Assembly: GCF_000342165.1 (NCBI RefSeq)
Contig: NZ_AMRV01000004.1
Location: 62,001-126,000 of the forward strand
Length of the DNA: 64,000 nucleotides
Direction: 5' to 3'
DNA from: Pacificimonas flava
GTDB lineage: Bacteria > Pseudomonadota > Alphaproteobacteria > Sphingomonadales > Sphingomonadaceae
Shown one piece after another: positions 25,163-32,954 of the stretch. The notes under the pieces were generated by a model, which was given only the letters and a program-made list of their open reading frames with translations, searched no databases and was not told the origin of the DNA. A program made the translations under genes and the position numbers. Positions within the stretch are counted from its first letter, which is position 1; each line of letters begins with the position of its first letter.

Positions 25163-25945
25163 TCAGGCCAGCTTGCGCCGCCGCAGGGCGAGACCGAGAA
25201 CGCCGAGTCCCAGCAGGCCGAGGGCACCCGGCGCGGGAACCTCGCCCGGCGGATCGACGCTCAGGCTGCCGCCGCGAATGAAGACGCCCGAGTCATAGCT
25301 CGCATCGTCAACGTCGGTGATGGAGAACAACGCCGTATTGACTCCCACCGTATCGAGGCCCGTCGCCGTGGCCGTCAGCACCGTCGTGAACCCGTCATAT
25401 TGCAGGTCGAAAACGCCCGCGACGTTCGACCGATAATAGGCCGTGTTCGAGGTCTGATTCACGTTGTTGATGGCGACGCCGGTTGATGTGCCGGGAATCA
25501 AGGCCACATTCACGCCGTTGATCAGCAATGTAAACGTGTCGTTGTAGGTGCTGCCGACGAATTCCTCATATTCTTCGGAGCCGAAGACATATTGAAAGAA
25601 GACGCCGCCGGTCGTGGTGGTGAAATCGAAGGACAGGGTGGTGGACGAACCGGGGCCGGTGAGGCTGTCCGAATCGTTCGGCCCCTCGGCATTGGCGACA
25701 TCGCCGGTCGCCAGAAGAATGCCTTGATCGAAACCCAGGCCCGCCGCGCTGCCGCCCGAAAAGAAGCCGGCGCCATTGACTGCGGTGCCGGATAGCGTTG
25801 CATTCGAAATATTTACGCCTTCGCCGGCCAGCGCGTCCGCCAGGGCGACGGCGTCCGTGGATGCCGTTGTCGTGATGGTCGCATTCGCCGTTCCTGCGAA
25901 TGCCAGGGCAGCCGCGCTGGCCCCAAAGAATGTCCTGACGCTCAT
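25163..25945 (-). CDS. PEP-CTERM protein with choice-of-anchor-L domain
   Basis: A 260-residue exported protein: signal peptide (1-22), a choice-of-anchor-L domain recognisable by 'YVFGSEEYEEFVGSTYND' (about 120-137), INNVN and YDGFTTVLTA, then a C-terminal PEP-CTERM signal: a VPAPG motif, a hydrophobic helix rich in Gly and Leu, and a final RRRK cluster. Such tails are cut by exosortase (EpsH/XrtA family), usually in bacteria that make exopolysaccharide. It has its own perfect sigma-54 promoter and terminator, so it is a monocistronic insertion between rpoZ and rsh. Confidence 0.88.
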   Translation of the reverse strand: MSVRTFFGASAAALAFAGTANATITTTASTDAVALADALAGEGVNISNATLSGTAVNGAGFFSGGSAAGLGFDQGILLATGDVANAEGPNDSDSLTGPGSSTTLSFDFTTTTGGVFFQYVFGSEEYEEFVGSTYNDTFTLLINGVNVALIPGTSTGVAINNVNQTSNTAYYRSNVAGVFDLQYDGFTTVLTATATGLDTVGVNTALFSITDVDDASYDSGVFIRGGSLSVDPPGEVPAPGALGLLGLGVLGLALRRRKLA

Positions 25946-26024
25946 TTAGGCCTCCTGATGATCGAAAAGTACGCAATGACTCCCGATCGTCAGCGGTCCC
26001 CTGACATCGATTGCAGATCGCAGA

Positions 26025-26040
26025 AGCAATCAGCGTGCCA
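26025..26040 (-). promoter_or_regulatory. Sigma-54 promoter of PEP-CTERM gene 1
   Basis: TGGCACG-CTGA-TTGCT on the minus strand matches the sigma-54 consensus at every defined position. Transcription would start near 26014, giving a leader of about 70 nt. PEP-CTERM genes elsewhere are known to use RpoN with the PrsK/PrsR system. Confidence 0.88.
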
Positions 26041-26103
26041 GAAGTGCAATTCCTAATCGAATCTGCAAGGTCCCGGTTTGGAACAGGTTCGTACCGAGCG
26101 ATT

Positions 26104-26111
26104 GGTGTAAA
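26104..26111. promoter_or_regulatory. Candidate upstream activator half-site
   Basis: GGTGTAAA lies with its TGTAA core 66 bp upstream of the -24 element, similar to TGTAA at 62-63 bp before the sigma-54 promoters at 31901 and 32885. The longer TTCCATA part of the motif seen at those two is missing here, so this is a weak member. Confidence 0.3.
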
Positions 26112-26170
26112 ACGCAGCGACAACAGCGCCTGCGGGCGGCGCAGCGGGGCCTGGTGATTTCACAAGAGAA

Positions 26171-26217
26171 GGGCCCGTGCCGCCACGCCTTTGAAGAAGG
26201 TGTGCGGCACAGGCCCC
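26171..26217 (-). terminator. Intrinsic terminator of rpoZ
   Basis: GGGCCCGTGCCGC... (from 26171) pairs with ...GTGCGGCACAGGCCC (ending 26215) in a long stem with a small bulge and one wobble. On the minus strand it is followed by TTCTCTTGTG. It lies about 40 bp after the rpoZ stop. Confidence 0.7.
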
Positions 26218-26254
26218 CTCGGACTCTAGCAGGATGCGCGTCGGCGCGGCGTCC

Positions 26255-26599
26255 TCAGCTCTCGTAGTCGTTGACGATGGGGGTCGGCTTGGGCGGTGCG
26301 GCGGCCGTCAAGCGGAGGGCCTCTGCGGATTGCGCCAGATTGTTCATTTCCTCGGCAACGTCCTCGTCATCGGCCAGCACGCGCTGCATGCCCGACACCA
26401 GCACCTCGCGCAGCTGCTTCGGCTTGACGTTCTGTTCCGCGATCTCGCGCAGGGCGACAACCGGGTTCTTGTCGCGATCACGATCGACGGTCAGATCGGC
26501 ACCAGAGGAAATCTGCCGCGCCCGCTGGCCCGCGAGCAGCACGAGATCGAAACGGTTCGGAATCTTGTCGACGCAATCTTCGACGGTGACGCGCGCCAT
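26255..26599 (-). CDS. rpoZ: RNA polymerase omega subunit
   Basis: A 114-residue omega subunit. '[20 protein letters not shown]' (1-20) and the conserved '[10 protein letters not shown]' helix that packs on the beta' subunit are present. The C-terminal half is acidic and typical of alphaproteobacterial forms. It helps assemble RNA polymerase and contributes to ppGpp response. It ends in its own terminator rather than running into rsh. Confidence 0.95.
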   Translation of the reverse strand: MARVTVEDCVDKIPNRFDLVLLAGQRARQISSGADLTVDRDRDKNPVVALREIAEQNVKPKQLREVLVSGMQRVLADDEDVAEEMNNLAQSAEALRLTAAAPPKPTPIVNDYES

Positions 26600-26714
26600 G
26601 GGCGGTGTCCTTTCGGTGTACGTAACGGAAATGTAGCGCCTGGCACATAGGAGCGGGGGCTGCTTCGGTCAAGATTTAGGCGACTCGCGTCGGACCTGTG
26701 GTAGGAGGGCGCCC

Positions 26715-27257
26715 GTGACCGAATCGACCCGCAATCTTCGCCTCTATCTTCGCGAACATACCGCCGCCGATCACGCCGAAACCGATGCCGCCTTCGGTTC
26801 GCTCGATTTGGGCAGCCGGGCTGGATATGTGCGCTTCCTGCGCGCACACGAAGCGGCGCTGTCCGCGCTCGAATTGGCGCGGGGCGCGCTTTCCTGGCCG
26901 CAGGAATTGCCAGCGCCGATCGACGCTGCACCGCTTGTCCGCAAGGATCTGGCCGCACTCGATACGCAGCCGTCCGCGGCACTCGCTCCTGTTCGGATCG
27001 ACGATCCCGTCGGGCTGACGTATGTCCTTGCCGGCTCGCGTTTCGGGAACAAACTTATTCGCAAGTCGCTGGAGCGGGCGGAGGATTCTGCCGTTCGCGC
27101 CGCCTCGTCCTACGTCGGTAGCGAGGATCTCGACGCGTACGGCCGTGCATTCTTCTCGCAGCTCGCCCGTTTCGATGGCGGGGATCGCCGGGATGCCGCG
27201 CTGCAAAGCGCGCATACGGCGTTCAGAACCTTTCAGGAGGCGTTCAACCGTCCGTGA
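26715..27257 (+). CDS. bphO: Biliverdin-producing heme oxygenase
   Basis: A 180-residue heme oxygenase of the bacterial BphO type. The N-terminal motif 'LREHTAADHAETD' (13-25) carries the probable proximal heme ligand His20, and 'GLTYVLAGSRFGNKLI' (about 98-113) is the distal-helix glycine-rich region. It splits heme to biliverdin, CO and iron. GTG start with a strong AGGAGGG site. The bacteriophytochrome that needs biliverdin starts 13 bp downstream, so the pair is one operon. Confidence 0.93.
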   Translation: MTESTRNLRLYLREHTAADHAETDAAFGSLDLGSRAGYVRFLRAHEAALSALELARGALSWPQELPAPIDAAPLVRKDLAALDTQPSAALAPVRIDDPVGLTYVLAGSRFGNKLIRKSLERAEDSAVRAASSYVGSEDLDAYGRAFFSQLARFDGGDRRDAALQSAHTAFRTFQEAFNRP

Positions 27258-27270
27258 GTACCCTGTTCAG

Positions 27271-29820
27271 ATGAACGACTATTCCGCCGCCGTTGCCTTT
27301 CCCAAGCCGGCGCTGTCAGAGTGCGATCGCGAACCGATCCATATTCTCGGGCACATCCAGCAGTTCGGCTATCTGTTCGCTGTATCCAGCGACTGGATCA
27401 TCGCGCATGTGTCGGCCAATGTGGAGGACTGCCTGGGCGCCGGGCCGCATGAGCTGATCGGCGCCCCGCTTTCGGGTTATTTCGAACCCACCGTTGTCGA
27501 TGCGCTGCGCCGCCAGCTTCGCATGCTGCACGGGGAAAATACGGTCGGCAGACTTTTCGGCCTTTCCATGCGCCGGCATGGCGACCTCTACGATTTTGCC
27601 GTCCATGTCAGTGGTGACTTCATCATCATCGAGGCGGAGCCCGCCGGGACGGGCGCGCGGGGCGAGCATGGCGGACAGGTGCATGCGCTGATCGACCGTC
27701 TTGCCGGGGCGGAGAGCGTTTCGGATATTGCGCACATGGCGGCCCGGCAGGTTTCGGCGCTGACGGGCTTCGACCGCGTCATGGTCTATCGCTTCGACCG
27801 CGACGGCAGCGGAGAGGTCATCGCGGAAACGAAGCGGGAGGACCTGGAGAGCTTTCTGACGCTGCGCTACCCGCGTACGGACATTCCGGAACAGGCGCGC
27901 GAACTCTACAAACGCAACCTGATCCGCATCATCAGCGATGTGAACGAGCAGCCGGTTCCGATACTTCCGCCGGCCGGGCCGAGTGGGGGGCGCCTCGACC
28001 TGAGCCTGTCGAAGCTGCGCGCCGTCTCGCGCATCCATATCGAATATCTGCAGAACATGGGCGTCGGCGCGTCCATGTCGATCTCGATCCTGCACGACGG
28101 CGAACTCTGGGGCATGTTCGTCGGCCATCACTACAGCGCGCGCATCCTCAGCTTCGAACTGCGCACGGCCGCGGAACTCTACGGGCAGCTCTTCTCCTTC
28201 GTTTTGGCGAAGAAGCTGAACGAGGAGGAACGGCTGCAGGACCGCAAGGCCCGCGCGCTGCACGATCGCCTGATGTCGCAGATTGCGGAGGGTGACCGGC
28301 TCGACAGCAATTTCGACGCCATCGCGGATGCCTTCCGGTCGGTCATTGCCTGCGACGGTATCGCCATTTCGGTCGATGGCCGCTACCAGCAGATCGGGCT
28401 CACTCCGACCAAGGAGGAATTCAGGCAGCTTTCGCGCTTCCTCAGCACCGGGGCCGCCAGCCGGGTCTACGATACGGACCGCCTGCCGGCCGTCTACCCG
28501 CCCGCGGCGGAGTTTCAGGCGCCGGTCGCCGGCATTCTCGCCATTCCCGTTTCCCGTCAGCCGCGCGACTATATCGTCTGCTTCCGCAAGGAGGTGGCGC
28601 AGACCGTGACGTGGGCAGGCAATCCGGAAAAGGCGGTCAGCGAGGACGAGCAGGGTGTCCGCCTGTCGCCGCGCAAGAGCTTCGCCAAATGGCAGGAGAC
28701 GGTGACCGGCCGGTCGAAGGTCTTCACGCAGGCGGAGCGGCGCGCAGCCGAGCAGCTTCGCATGACCCTGTTGGAGGTGGTGCTTCGCCTGACCGACGCG
28801 GCAGCGCGGGAATCCGGCAAGGCTGCGGAGCGGCAGGAACTCCTGATCGCGGAGCTGAACCACCGGGTCCGCAACATCCTCAATCTCATTCGTGGTCTCG
28901 TCGCGCAGAGCCAGTCGGACGAGGATACCGTCGCCAGCTTCTCGGAGAAGATCGGCGGGCGCATTCACGCTCTGGCCCGCGCGCACGATCAGGTGACGAA
29001 GGAGCAGTGGGCGCCGGCGCCTCTCAGCGCTCTCATCGCAACCGAGAAAGAGGCGTATCTCGGCGGCAAGCAGAGCCGCGTCTCCTTTTCCGGGGACGAT
29101 TGCTACCTGAAGCCAAATGCGTTCACGGCCTTGTCGCTCGTCATCCACGAGTTGATGACGAACAGCGCCAAATATGGCGCTCTCAGCGACAGTTCCGGAC
29201 ACGTGGACATCGTTGGCGAGTGTCTCGATGGCGGCACGCTCAAACTGACCTGGCGGGAAATCGGGGGACCCCCGGTGCAGGCGCCCACACGCCGCGGCTT
29301 CGGCACGACGATCATCGAACGGTCCGTACCCTTCGAACTCGGCGGCACGGCGGACATCGAATTTGCCGTGACCGGCCTGAAGGCGGTATTCACGATCCCG
29401 CCACAGCAGCTCGGTGGCCGTGCGCAGACCCGGCAGGAGGCCCAGCAAAGCGTGAAGACCATGGCCCGCATCAGCGGCAACGTCCTGATCCTCGAGGACA
29501 ATATGATCATCGCGATGGATGCGGAGGACATGCTGAAGGATCTCGGCGCCGCGCGGGTGTTCACGGCCGGCAACGTCACGCAGGCGCTCGGCATCATCGA
29601 GGATCAGCCCCTCTCCTTCGCGCTTCTCGACGTCAATCTCGGCGCCGGCACCAGCGAGGATGCCGCGCAGGCGCTGACCGACCGCGGCGTTCCGTTCACC
29701 TTCTCGACCGGGTATGGCGACGCGCACGGGCTGACGGACAAGTTCCCGGACGCCGGCGTCCTGCAAAAGCCGATCGACGAGGATGCGCTGGCCAAGGTCG
29801 TCAAGACGCTGGTCGGTTGA
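27271..29820 (+). CDS. bphP: Bacteriophytochrome with HWE histidine kinase and fused receiver
   Basis: An 849-residue red/far-red light sensor. N-terminal PAS with the biliverdin-binding Cys18 (ECDREPIHILGHIQ), GAF with the 'DIPEQAR' motif, PHY with the tongue motif PRKSF and 'WAGNP', then an HWE-type kinase: phospho-acceptor His531 (ELNHRVRN), N-box 'IHELMTNSAKYGAL', and 'TWREIGGPPV'. A C-terminal receiver domain (about 735-849) carries phospho-acceptor Asp787 (LLDVNLG). The fusion suggests intramolecular phosphotransfer; no separate output regulator is next to it. Confidence 0.95.
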   Translation: MNDYSAAVAFPKPALSECDREPIHILGHIQQFGYLFAVSSDWIIAHVSANVEDCLGAGPHELIGAPLSGYFEPTVVDALRRQLRMLHGENTVGRLFGLSMRRHGDLYDFAVHVSGDFIIIEAEPAGTGARGEHGGQVHALIDRLAGAESVSDIAHMAARQVSALTGFDRVMVYRFDRDGSGEVIAETKREDLESFLTLRYPRTDIPEQARELYKRNLIRIISDVNEQPVPILPPAGPSGGRLDLSLSKLRAVSRIHIEYLQNMGVGASMSISILHDGELWGMFVGHHYSARILSFELRTAAELYGQLFSFVLAKKLNEEERLQDRKARALHDRLMSQIAEGDRLDSNFDAIADAFRSVIACDGIAISVDGRYQQIGLTPTKEEFRQLSRFLSTGAASRVYDTDRLPAVYPPAAEFQAPVAGILAIPVSRQPRDYIVCFRKEVAQTVTWAGNPEKAVSEDEQGVRLSPRKSFAKWQETVTGRSKVFTQAERRAAEQLRMTLLEVVLRLTDAAARESGKAAERQELLIAELNHRVRNILNLIRGLVAQSQSDEDTVASFSEKIGGRIHALARAHDQVTKEQWAPAPLSALIATEKEAYLGGKQSRVSFSGDDCYLKPNAFTALSLVIHELMTNSAKYGALSDSSGHVDIVGECLDGGTLKLTWREIGGPPVQAPTRRGFGTTIIERSVPFELGGTADIEFAVTGLKAVFTIPPQQLGGRAQTRQEAQQSVKTMARISGNVLILEDNMIIAMDAEDMLKDLGAARVFTAGNVTQALGIIEDQPLSFALLDVNLGAGTSEDAAQALTDRGVPFTFSTGYGDAHGLTDKFPDAGVLQKPIDEDALAKVVKTLVG

Positions 29821-29829
29821 CGCCGGGCC

Positions 29830-30507
29830 ATGGAACCGCGCAAAGGGTCCGGTGCCGCGCCGTCGCATCCGCCGCTGATCTACGAGGATGCGGAGCTTCT
29901 CATCATCGACAAGCCGGCGGGCCTCGCCGTCCATCCTGGCCCCCGCACGCCGCGCAGCCTTGAGGATCATCTGCCCGCGCTCAGCCTCGGCTTCCGCCGT
30001 CTGCCGCAACCGGCGCACCGTCTGGACCGGGACACCTCCGGCTGCCTCGTCCTTGCCCGAAATCCCCGCGCGTTGAAGCAAGTGTCGGCTCTCTTCGAAG
30101 CCGGCGCGGCCGAGAAGACCTATATCGCCCGTCTCGCCGGAGAGGTGGCGGGAGAGGGGGTCATCGACGCGCCGCTCCGCAAGATCAGCAGCCGCGATGC
30201 CGGATGGCGGATGGTGGTCGGGCCCTCCGGTGCGGGACAGGGCGGCGCGAAACGCGCAGTCACCGCATGGCGCGTGCTGCAATCGAGTGGCGGCACCTCG
30301 CTTGTCGAGTTTCGTCCGCAGACCGGACGCACTCACCAGATCCGGGTTCACGCCGCGCATGCGCTTGCGCCCATCATCGGCGACCCCGTCTACGGCGCAG
30401 GCCCCGCGGAGCGCATGTACCTGCACGCCGCACGCATCGCCTTTCCCTGGCGCGGCGCACGCCAGGTATCGGCCGCCGCGCCGCTTCCGCCGCAGTTCGG
30501 GGTCTGA
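29830..30507 (+). CDS. RluA-family pseudouridine synthase
   Basis: A 225-residue pseudouridine synthase with the RluA motif 'HRLDRDTSGCLVLARN' (63-78; catalytic Asp66) and the C-terminal 'RPQTGRTHQIRVHAAH' motif. There is no S4 domain. It isomerises uridine in rRNA or tRNA; the short length resembles RluA or TruC-like enzymes, and the target cannot be read from sequence. It starts nine bases after bphP. Confidence 0.92.
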   Translation: MEPRKGSGAAPSHPPLIYEDAELLIIDKPAGLAVHPGPRTPRSLEDHLPALSLGFRRLPQPAHRLDRDTSGCLVLARNPRALKQVSALFEAGAAEKTYIARLAGEVAGEGVIDAPLRKISSRDAGWRMVVGPSGAGQGGAKRAVTAWRVLQSSGGTSLVEFRPQTGRTHQIRVHAAHALAPIIGDPVYGAGPAERMYLHAARIAFPWRGARQVSAAAPLPPQFGV

Positions 30508-30572
30508 ACACCGACGGAGGCCGCCAACTTTGTCAGCTGGTCAATTCGGCTGGAGTGCGGCAATTTTCACGA

Positions 30573-31496
30573 ATGACGGACTGGTCCTGGATCCCCCCGC
30601 GCAGCCTGGACGCTGACCTCCGAATGCAGCCGGCCAACGGCCTCGATTTCGAGCTGGTGGCCGCAGGCCCGCGCCGGGCGAAGCGTGCGGTGCTGATGCT
30701 GCACGGTTTTCCGGAACTGAATCTCTCCTGGCGGCACCAGATCGCCTTTCTTGCAGAGCGGGGCTGGCGTGTCTGGGCGCCGAACCTGCGCGGCTACGGC
30801 GCCACCTCGCGGCCCGAGGGTCTGGCGGCCTACCGTCTCGACGCGCTGACCGCGGACGTCGCCGCGCTTCTCTCCGCGCTGCGCACGGAAAGCGGGGCCG
30901 AGGAGATCGTCCTGATGGCGCATGACTGGGGCGGTGCCATTGCCTGGGATGCCGCCATGCGGCGCGTCCGGCCGATGGACCGGCTGGTGATCATGAACAT
31001 GCCGCATCCCTATGGCTTCGCCCGCGCCCTGCGTCTTTCGCGCGCCCAGCGGCGGCGTAGCCGGTACATCGCCTTCTTCCAGCTTCCGCGCCTGCCGGAA
31101 CGGCTCCTCGGCGCCCGTGACGCGCTGGCGATCAGGCGGGTCTTCACCGGCATGGCCACCAATGCCGAGCGCTTCCCGCCGGAAATCCTCGATATCTATG
31201 CCCGCGCGGCGCAGCGTCCCGGCGCACTCACGGCGATGCTCAACTACTACCGGGCGGCGGTCCGGTTGCGGGGGACGATGTCGGGCCGCGACCCGGTCGT
31301 CGACATACCCGTGCTGCTGATCTGGGGCACCGCCGACACGGCGCTGGGGCAGGAGACGCTGGACGGCATCGGCGCCTATGTGCCGCATCTGACGCGGCGT
31401 TACCTGCCGGGCATCTCCCACTGGGTGCAACAGGATGCGCCGGACCTTGTGAACGCGCATCTTGCCGACTGGCTGGAGACTCCGGTCCCGGGGTGA
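30573..31496 (+). CDS. Alpha/beta hydrolase, epoxide-hydrolase-like
   Basis: A 307-residue alpha/beta-hydrolase. The oxyanion motif is 'LMLHGFPELNLSWRHQ', the nucleophile is Asp in 'LMAHDWGGAIAW' (about 116), and the catalytic His is in 'GISHWVQQD' (about 288). Asp nucleophile plus HGFPE is the pattern of soluble epoxide hydrolases; haloalkane dehalogenase is a less likely alternative. The substrate is unknown. The start ATG 30573 lacks a clear ribosome-binding site. A terminator follows directly. Confidence 0.85.
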   Translation: MTDWSWIPPRSLDADLRMQPANGLDFELVAAGPRRAKRAVLMLHGFPELNLSWRHQIAFLAERGWRVWAPNLRGYGATSRPEGLAAYRLDALTADVAALLSALRTESGAEEIVLMAHDWGGAIAWDAAMRRVRPMDRLVIMNMPHPYGFARALRLSRAQRRRSRYIAFFQLPRLPERLLGARDALAIRRVFTGMATNAERFPPEILDIYARAAQRPGALTAMLNYYRAAVRLRGTMSGRDPVVDIPVLLIWGTADTALGQETLDGIGAYVPHLTRRYLPGISHWVQQDAPDLVNAHLADWLETPVPG

Positions 31497-31541
31497 AAGG
31501 GAGAGACGCTTCGCCTATGGGCTTGGCGCCTCTCCCCCTTT
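31497..31541 (+). terminator. Intrinsic terminator after epoxide-hydrolase-like gene
   Basis: AAGGGAGAGACGC and GCGCCTCTCCC pair with one mismatch around a loop of about 17 nt and are followed by CCTTT. It overlaps the end of the gene. From here to 32179 no convincing protein gene exists; the gap holds the predicted sRNA unit and the terminator of the PEP-CTERM gene. Confidence 0.7.
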
Positions 31542-31736
31542 GCAGACATGCGGTTCACGCAGCGCAGAGCCGGTCGTGCGATGCGGGGCTGTGATGCTCG
31601 AGGACTTGGCCAAGCAAAACGAGAGCACCCAGCATCGAAACGAACGGTCTCGTTGCAGGCGAGAACCGCACCCTCACCGCGAGTTGGGAAGCGGTGAGCT
31701 GCAAACGCGAATAGGGAACGCACGGCAACGGACGTT

Positions 31737-31757
31737 AAAAACGGCCCTGAGGGCCGT
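31737..31757 (-). terminator. Intrinsic terminator of predicted sRNA
   Basis: On the minus strand ACGGCCC-TCA-GGGCCGT forms a perfect 7-bp stem with a 3-nt loop, directly followed by TTTT. No minus-strand protein gene ends here, which is what first pointed to a non-coding transcript. Confidence 0.75.
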
Positions 31758-31890
31758 GGTAAAGCCTTGGCGGACGTGCCGGCGGACAGTCCTGCGGGGA
31801 TCCGAGTTTCCGGTTCGACGCTCCGCAGACGTGCCTGCCGGCGCATATACGCTGATCCTGTCCGAACAGATGGAAATACTTTGCCCCTTT
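31737..31890 (-). ncRNA. Predicted sigma-54-dependent small RNA (~154 nt)
   Basis: A transcription unit without a reading frame: a sigma-54 promoter at 31901-31916, a purine start near 31890 (AAAGGGGCAAAG), and an intrinsic terminator at 31737-31757. Between them the RNA can fold into a nested stem: GCCGGCAGGCAC (31842-31831) with GTCCGCCGGC (31787-31778), 10 pairs with two bulges, enclosing CTGCGG (31828-31823) with CCGCAG (31797-31792). About 45 nt at the 5' end are left unpaired, a possible base-pairing region. The only ATG frame runs through the terminator without a stop. Target unknown; it lies next to a PEP-CTERM gene sharing its upstream motif. Confidence 0.58.
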
Positions 31891-31900
31891 TCCGGCGCGA

Positions 31901-31916
31901 TGCACCGTCCGTGCCA
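31901..31916 (-). promoter_or_regulatory. Sigma-54 promoter of predicted sRNA
   Basis: TGGCACG-GACG-GTGCA on the minus strand matches the sigma-54 consensus with one change (G for T before TGC). GG and GC have the exact -24/-12 spacing. No protein start follows within a sensible distance. Confidence 0.72.
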
Positions 31917-31970
31917 AACGGCATTAACCAAGAAAATCAATTGTCTGCATTCGTCGGATTGGAGCCGGAT

Positions 31971-31983
31971 TTCCATATGTAAG
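31971..31983. promoter_or_regulatory. Shared upstream element TTCCATA-TGTAA (sRNA copy)
   Basis: TTCCATATGTAAG, with TTCCATA starting 55 bp upstream of the -24 T of the sRNA promoter. The same heptamer at the same distance precedes the PEP-CTERM promoter at 32885-32900. The position suits an enhancer-binding protein site. Confidence 0.5.
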
Positions 31984-32110
31984 ATTTATCGACATTTCGC
32001 CGGCGGACATGCGTTCATGCTGCGGCGGGATCTCGCTCGAAATCTGTTTGGGGAGGGCCGTTATCAGCGAAGGACGCACCCAGCTGACGCGCAATCTGGC
32101 TGCCCGACTC

Positions 32111-32145
32111 AAAAAGAAGGGGCCGGCACTTGTCGTGCCGGCCCC
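32111..32145 (-). terminator. Strong intrinsic terminator of PEP-CTERM gene 2
   Basis: A perfect 11-bp stem GGGGCCGGCAC / GTGCCGGCCCC with a 5-nt loop is followed on the minus strand by TTCTTTTT, 35 bp after the gene's stop. Confidence 0.93.
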
Positions 32146-32179
32146 TCAGTATACCGCGGCCGTGAAGCGCGGTAATCCT

Positions 32180-32833
32180 TTACGCGACGGCGCGGCGGCG
32201 CTTCATCGCGGCAGCCATGCCAAGCACGCCGAGGCCGAGCAGGCCAAGCGCACCCGGTTCCGGCACGTTCGCGGTGATCGGACCGATCAACATGTCGTAA
32301 GACGGCGACCCGCTGAAAATGAAGGTCAGCTCATCGGGGTTCCCGGCCGCCAGCGCGTCGGAGAAGCTGAACGAGATCGGTCCCTCCATGCCGTTCGGCA
32401 GCGTCACCGTGCCGAGCGAGGTGCCGTTCAGCAGCGCCTGGATCGTGCCGTCGCCGGCCGTGCCGCTGTTGCTGACGAAGATGTCGAAGCCGGTCACGCC
32501 GCCAGTGTCGAACAGGCCGTCGAGGCTATAGGTCAGCGTCAGGCGCGAATTGACGTTGGAGTCGTTCGCCAGCTCGAGGATGCCATCGGCAATGGAAACT
32601 TCGGCATTGGCGCTCGCCGACGTCGTGCCGCCATTGGCGAGACGCTCGAAAAAGATCGTCCGCTCGATGGCAGGCGTCAATGTCGCCGTGTCGCTGGCCG
32701 TCGAGCCGACGCTGTCCAACGTCGTGCTGTATGGATAGGTCGAAAAATCGTCGATCGAGACGACTGCGGCGGATACGCCCGTCGCAGCGCCGGCGAGAAT
32801 GGCGGCCGCAACAACTCCCTTGAAACTGAACAT
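32180..32833 (-). CDS. PEP-CTERM sorting-domain protein
   Basis: A 217-residue exported protein: signal peptide (1-22), a Ser/Thr/Gly-rich beta-type body without a named domain, and a C-terminal PEP-CTERM signal (VPEPGALGLLGLG, hydrophobic helix, KRRR). Exosortase would remove the tail during export. It has few charged residues and no cysteines, as usual for this class. Its tail closely resembles that of the protein at 25163, though the bodies differ. Driven by a sigma-54 promoter about 50 bp upstream and ended by a strong terminator, so monocistronic. Confidence 0.88.
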   Translation of the reverse strand: MFSFKGVVAAAILAGAATGVSAAVVSIDDFSTYPYSTTLDSVGSTASDTATLTPAIERTIFFERLANGGTTSASANAEVSIADGILELANDSNVNSRLTLTYSLDGLFDTGGVTGFDIFVSNSGTAGDGTIQALLNGTSLGTVTLPNGMEGPISFSFSDALAAGNPDELTFIFSGSPSYDMLIGPITANVPEPGALGLLGLGVLGMAAAMKRRRAVA

Positions 32834-32884
32834 CTAAATCTCCCAACTCAAGCCCGGACCGAGGCGGTCCCGTAACAGCAGCTG

Positions 32885-32900
32885 TGCACTGTTCATGCCA
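32885..32900 (-). promoter_or_regulatory. Sigma-54 promoter of PEP-CTERM gene 2
   Basis: TGGCATG-AACA-GTGCA on the minus strand keeps the invariant GG and GC at correct spacing and matches the consensus at most other positions. The start would be near 32874, giving a leader of about 40 nt. Confidence 0.78.
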
Positions 32901-32954
32901 ACGAAGGAAATACCGAAAAAACAGCAGTTTAGACTTTAACCATATGCCCGGGCG

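Noticed and set aside
27316-30426. 1036-codon open frame on the minus strand opposite bphP
   Set aside because: It is an antisense shadow of well-supported genes (bphP and the RluA-type gene). Its product is Arg/Ala/Gly/Pro-rich with no motif, as expected opposite GC-rich codons.
31737-31890. CsrA/RsmA-sponge type sRNA
   Set aside because: Six GGA triplets occur in 154 nt, only about twice the number expected at this GC content, and they are not clearly in hairpin loops.
31674-31976. 100-codon minus-strand frame overlapping the predicted sRNA
   Set aside because: It starts upstream of the sigma-54 promoter and reads through the terminator, with no ribosome-binding site. A shorter coding role for the RNA is not supported.
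31462-32175. 237-codon plus-strand frame after the epoxide-hydrolase-like gene
   Set aside because: Runs through two terminators and the predicted sRNA, has no domain, and shows atypical composition.
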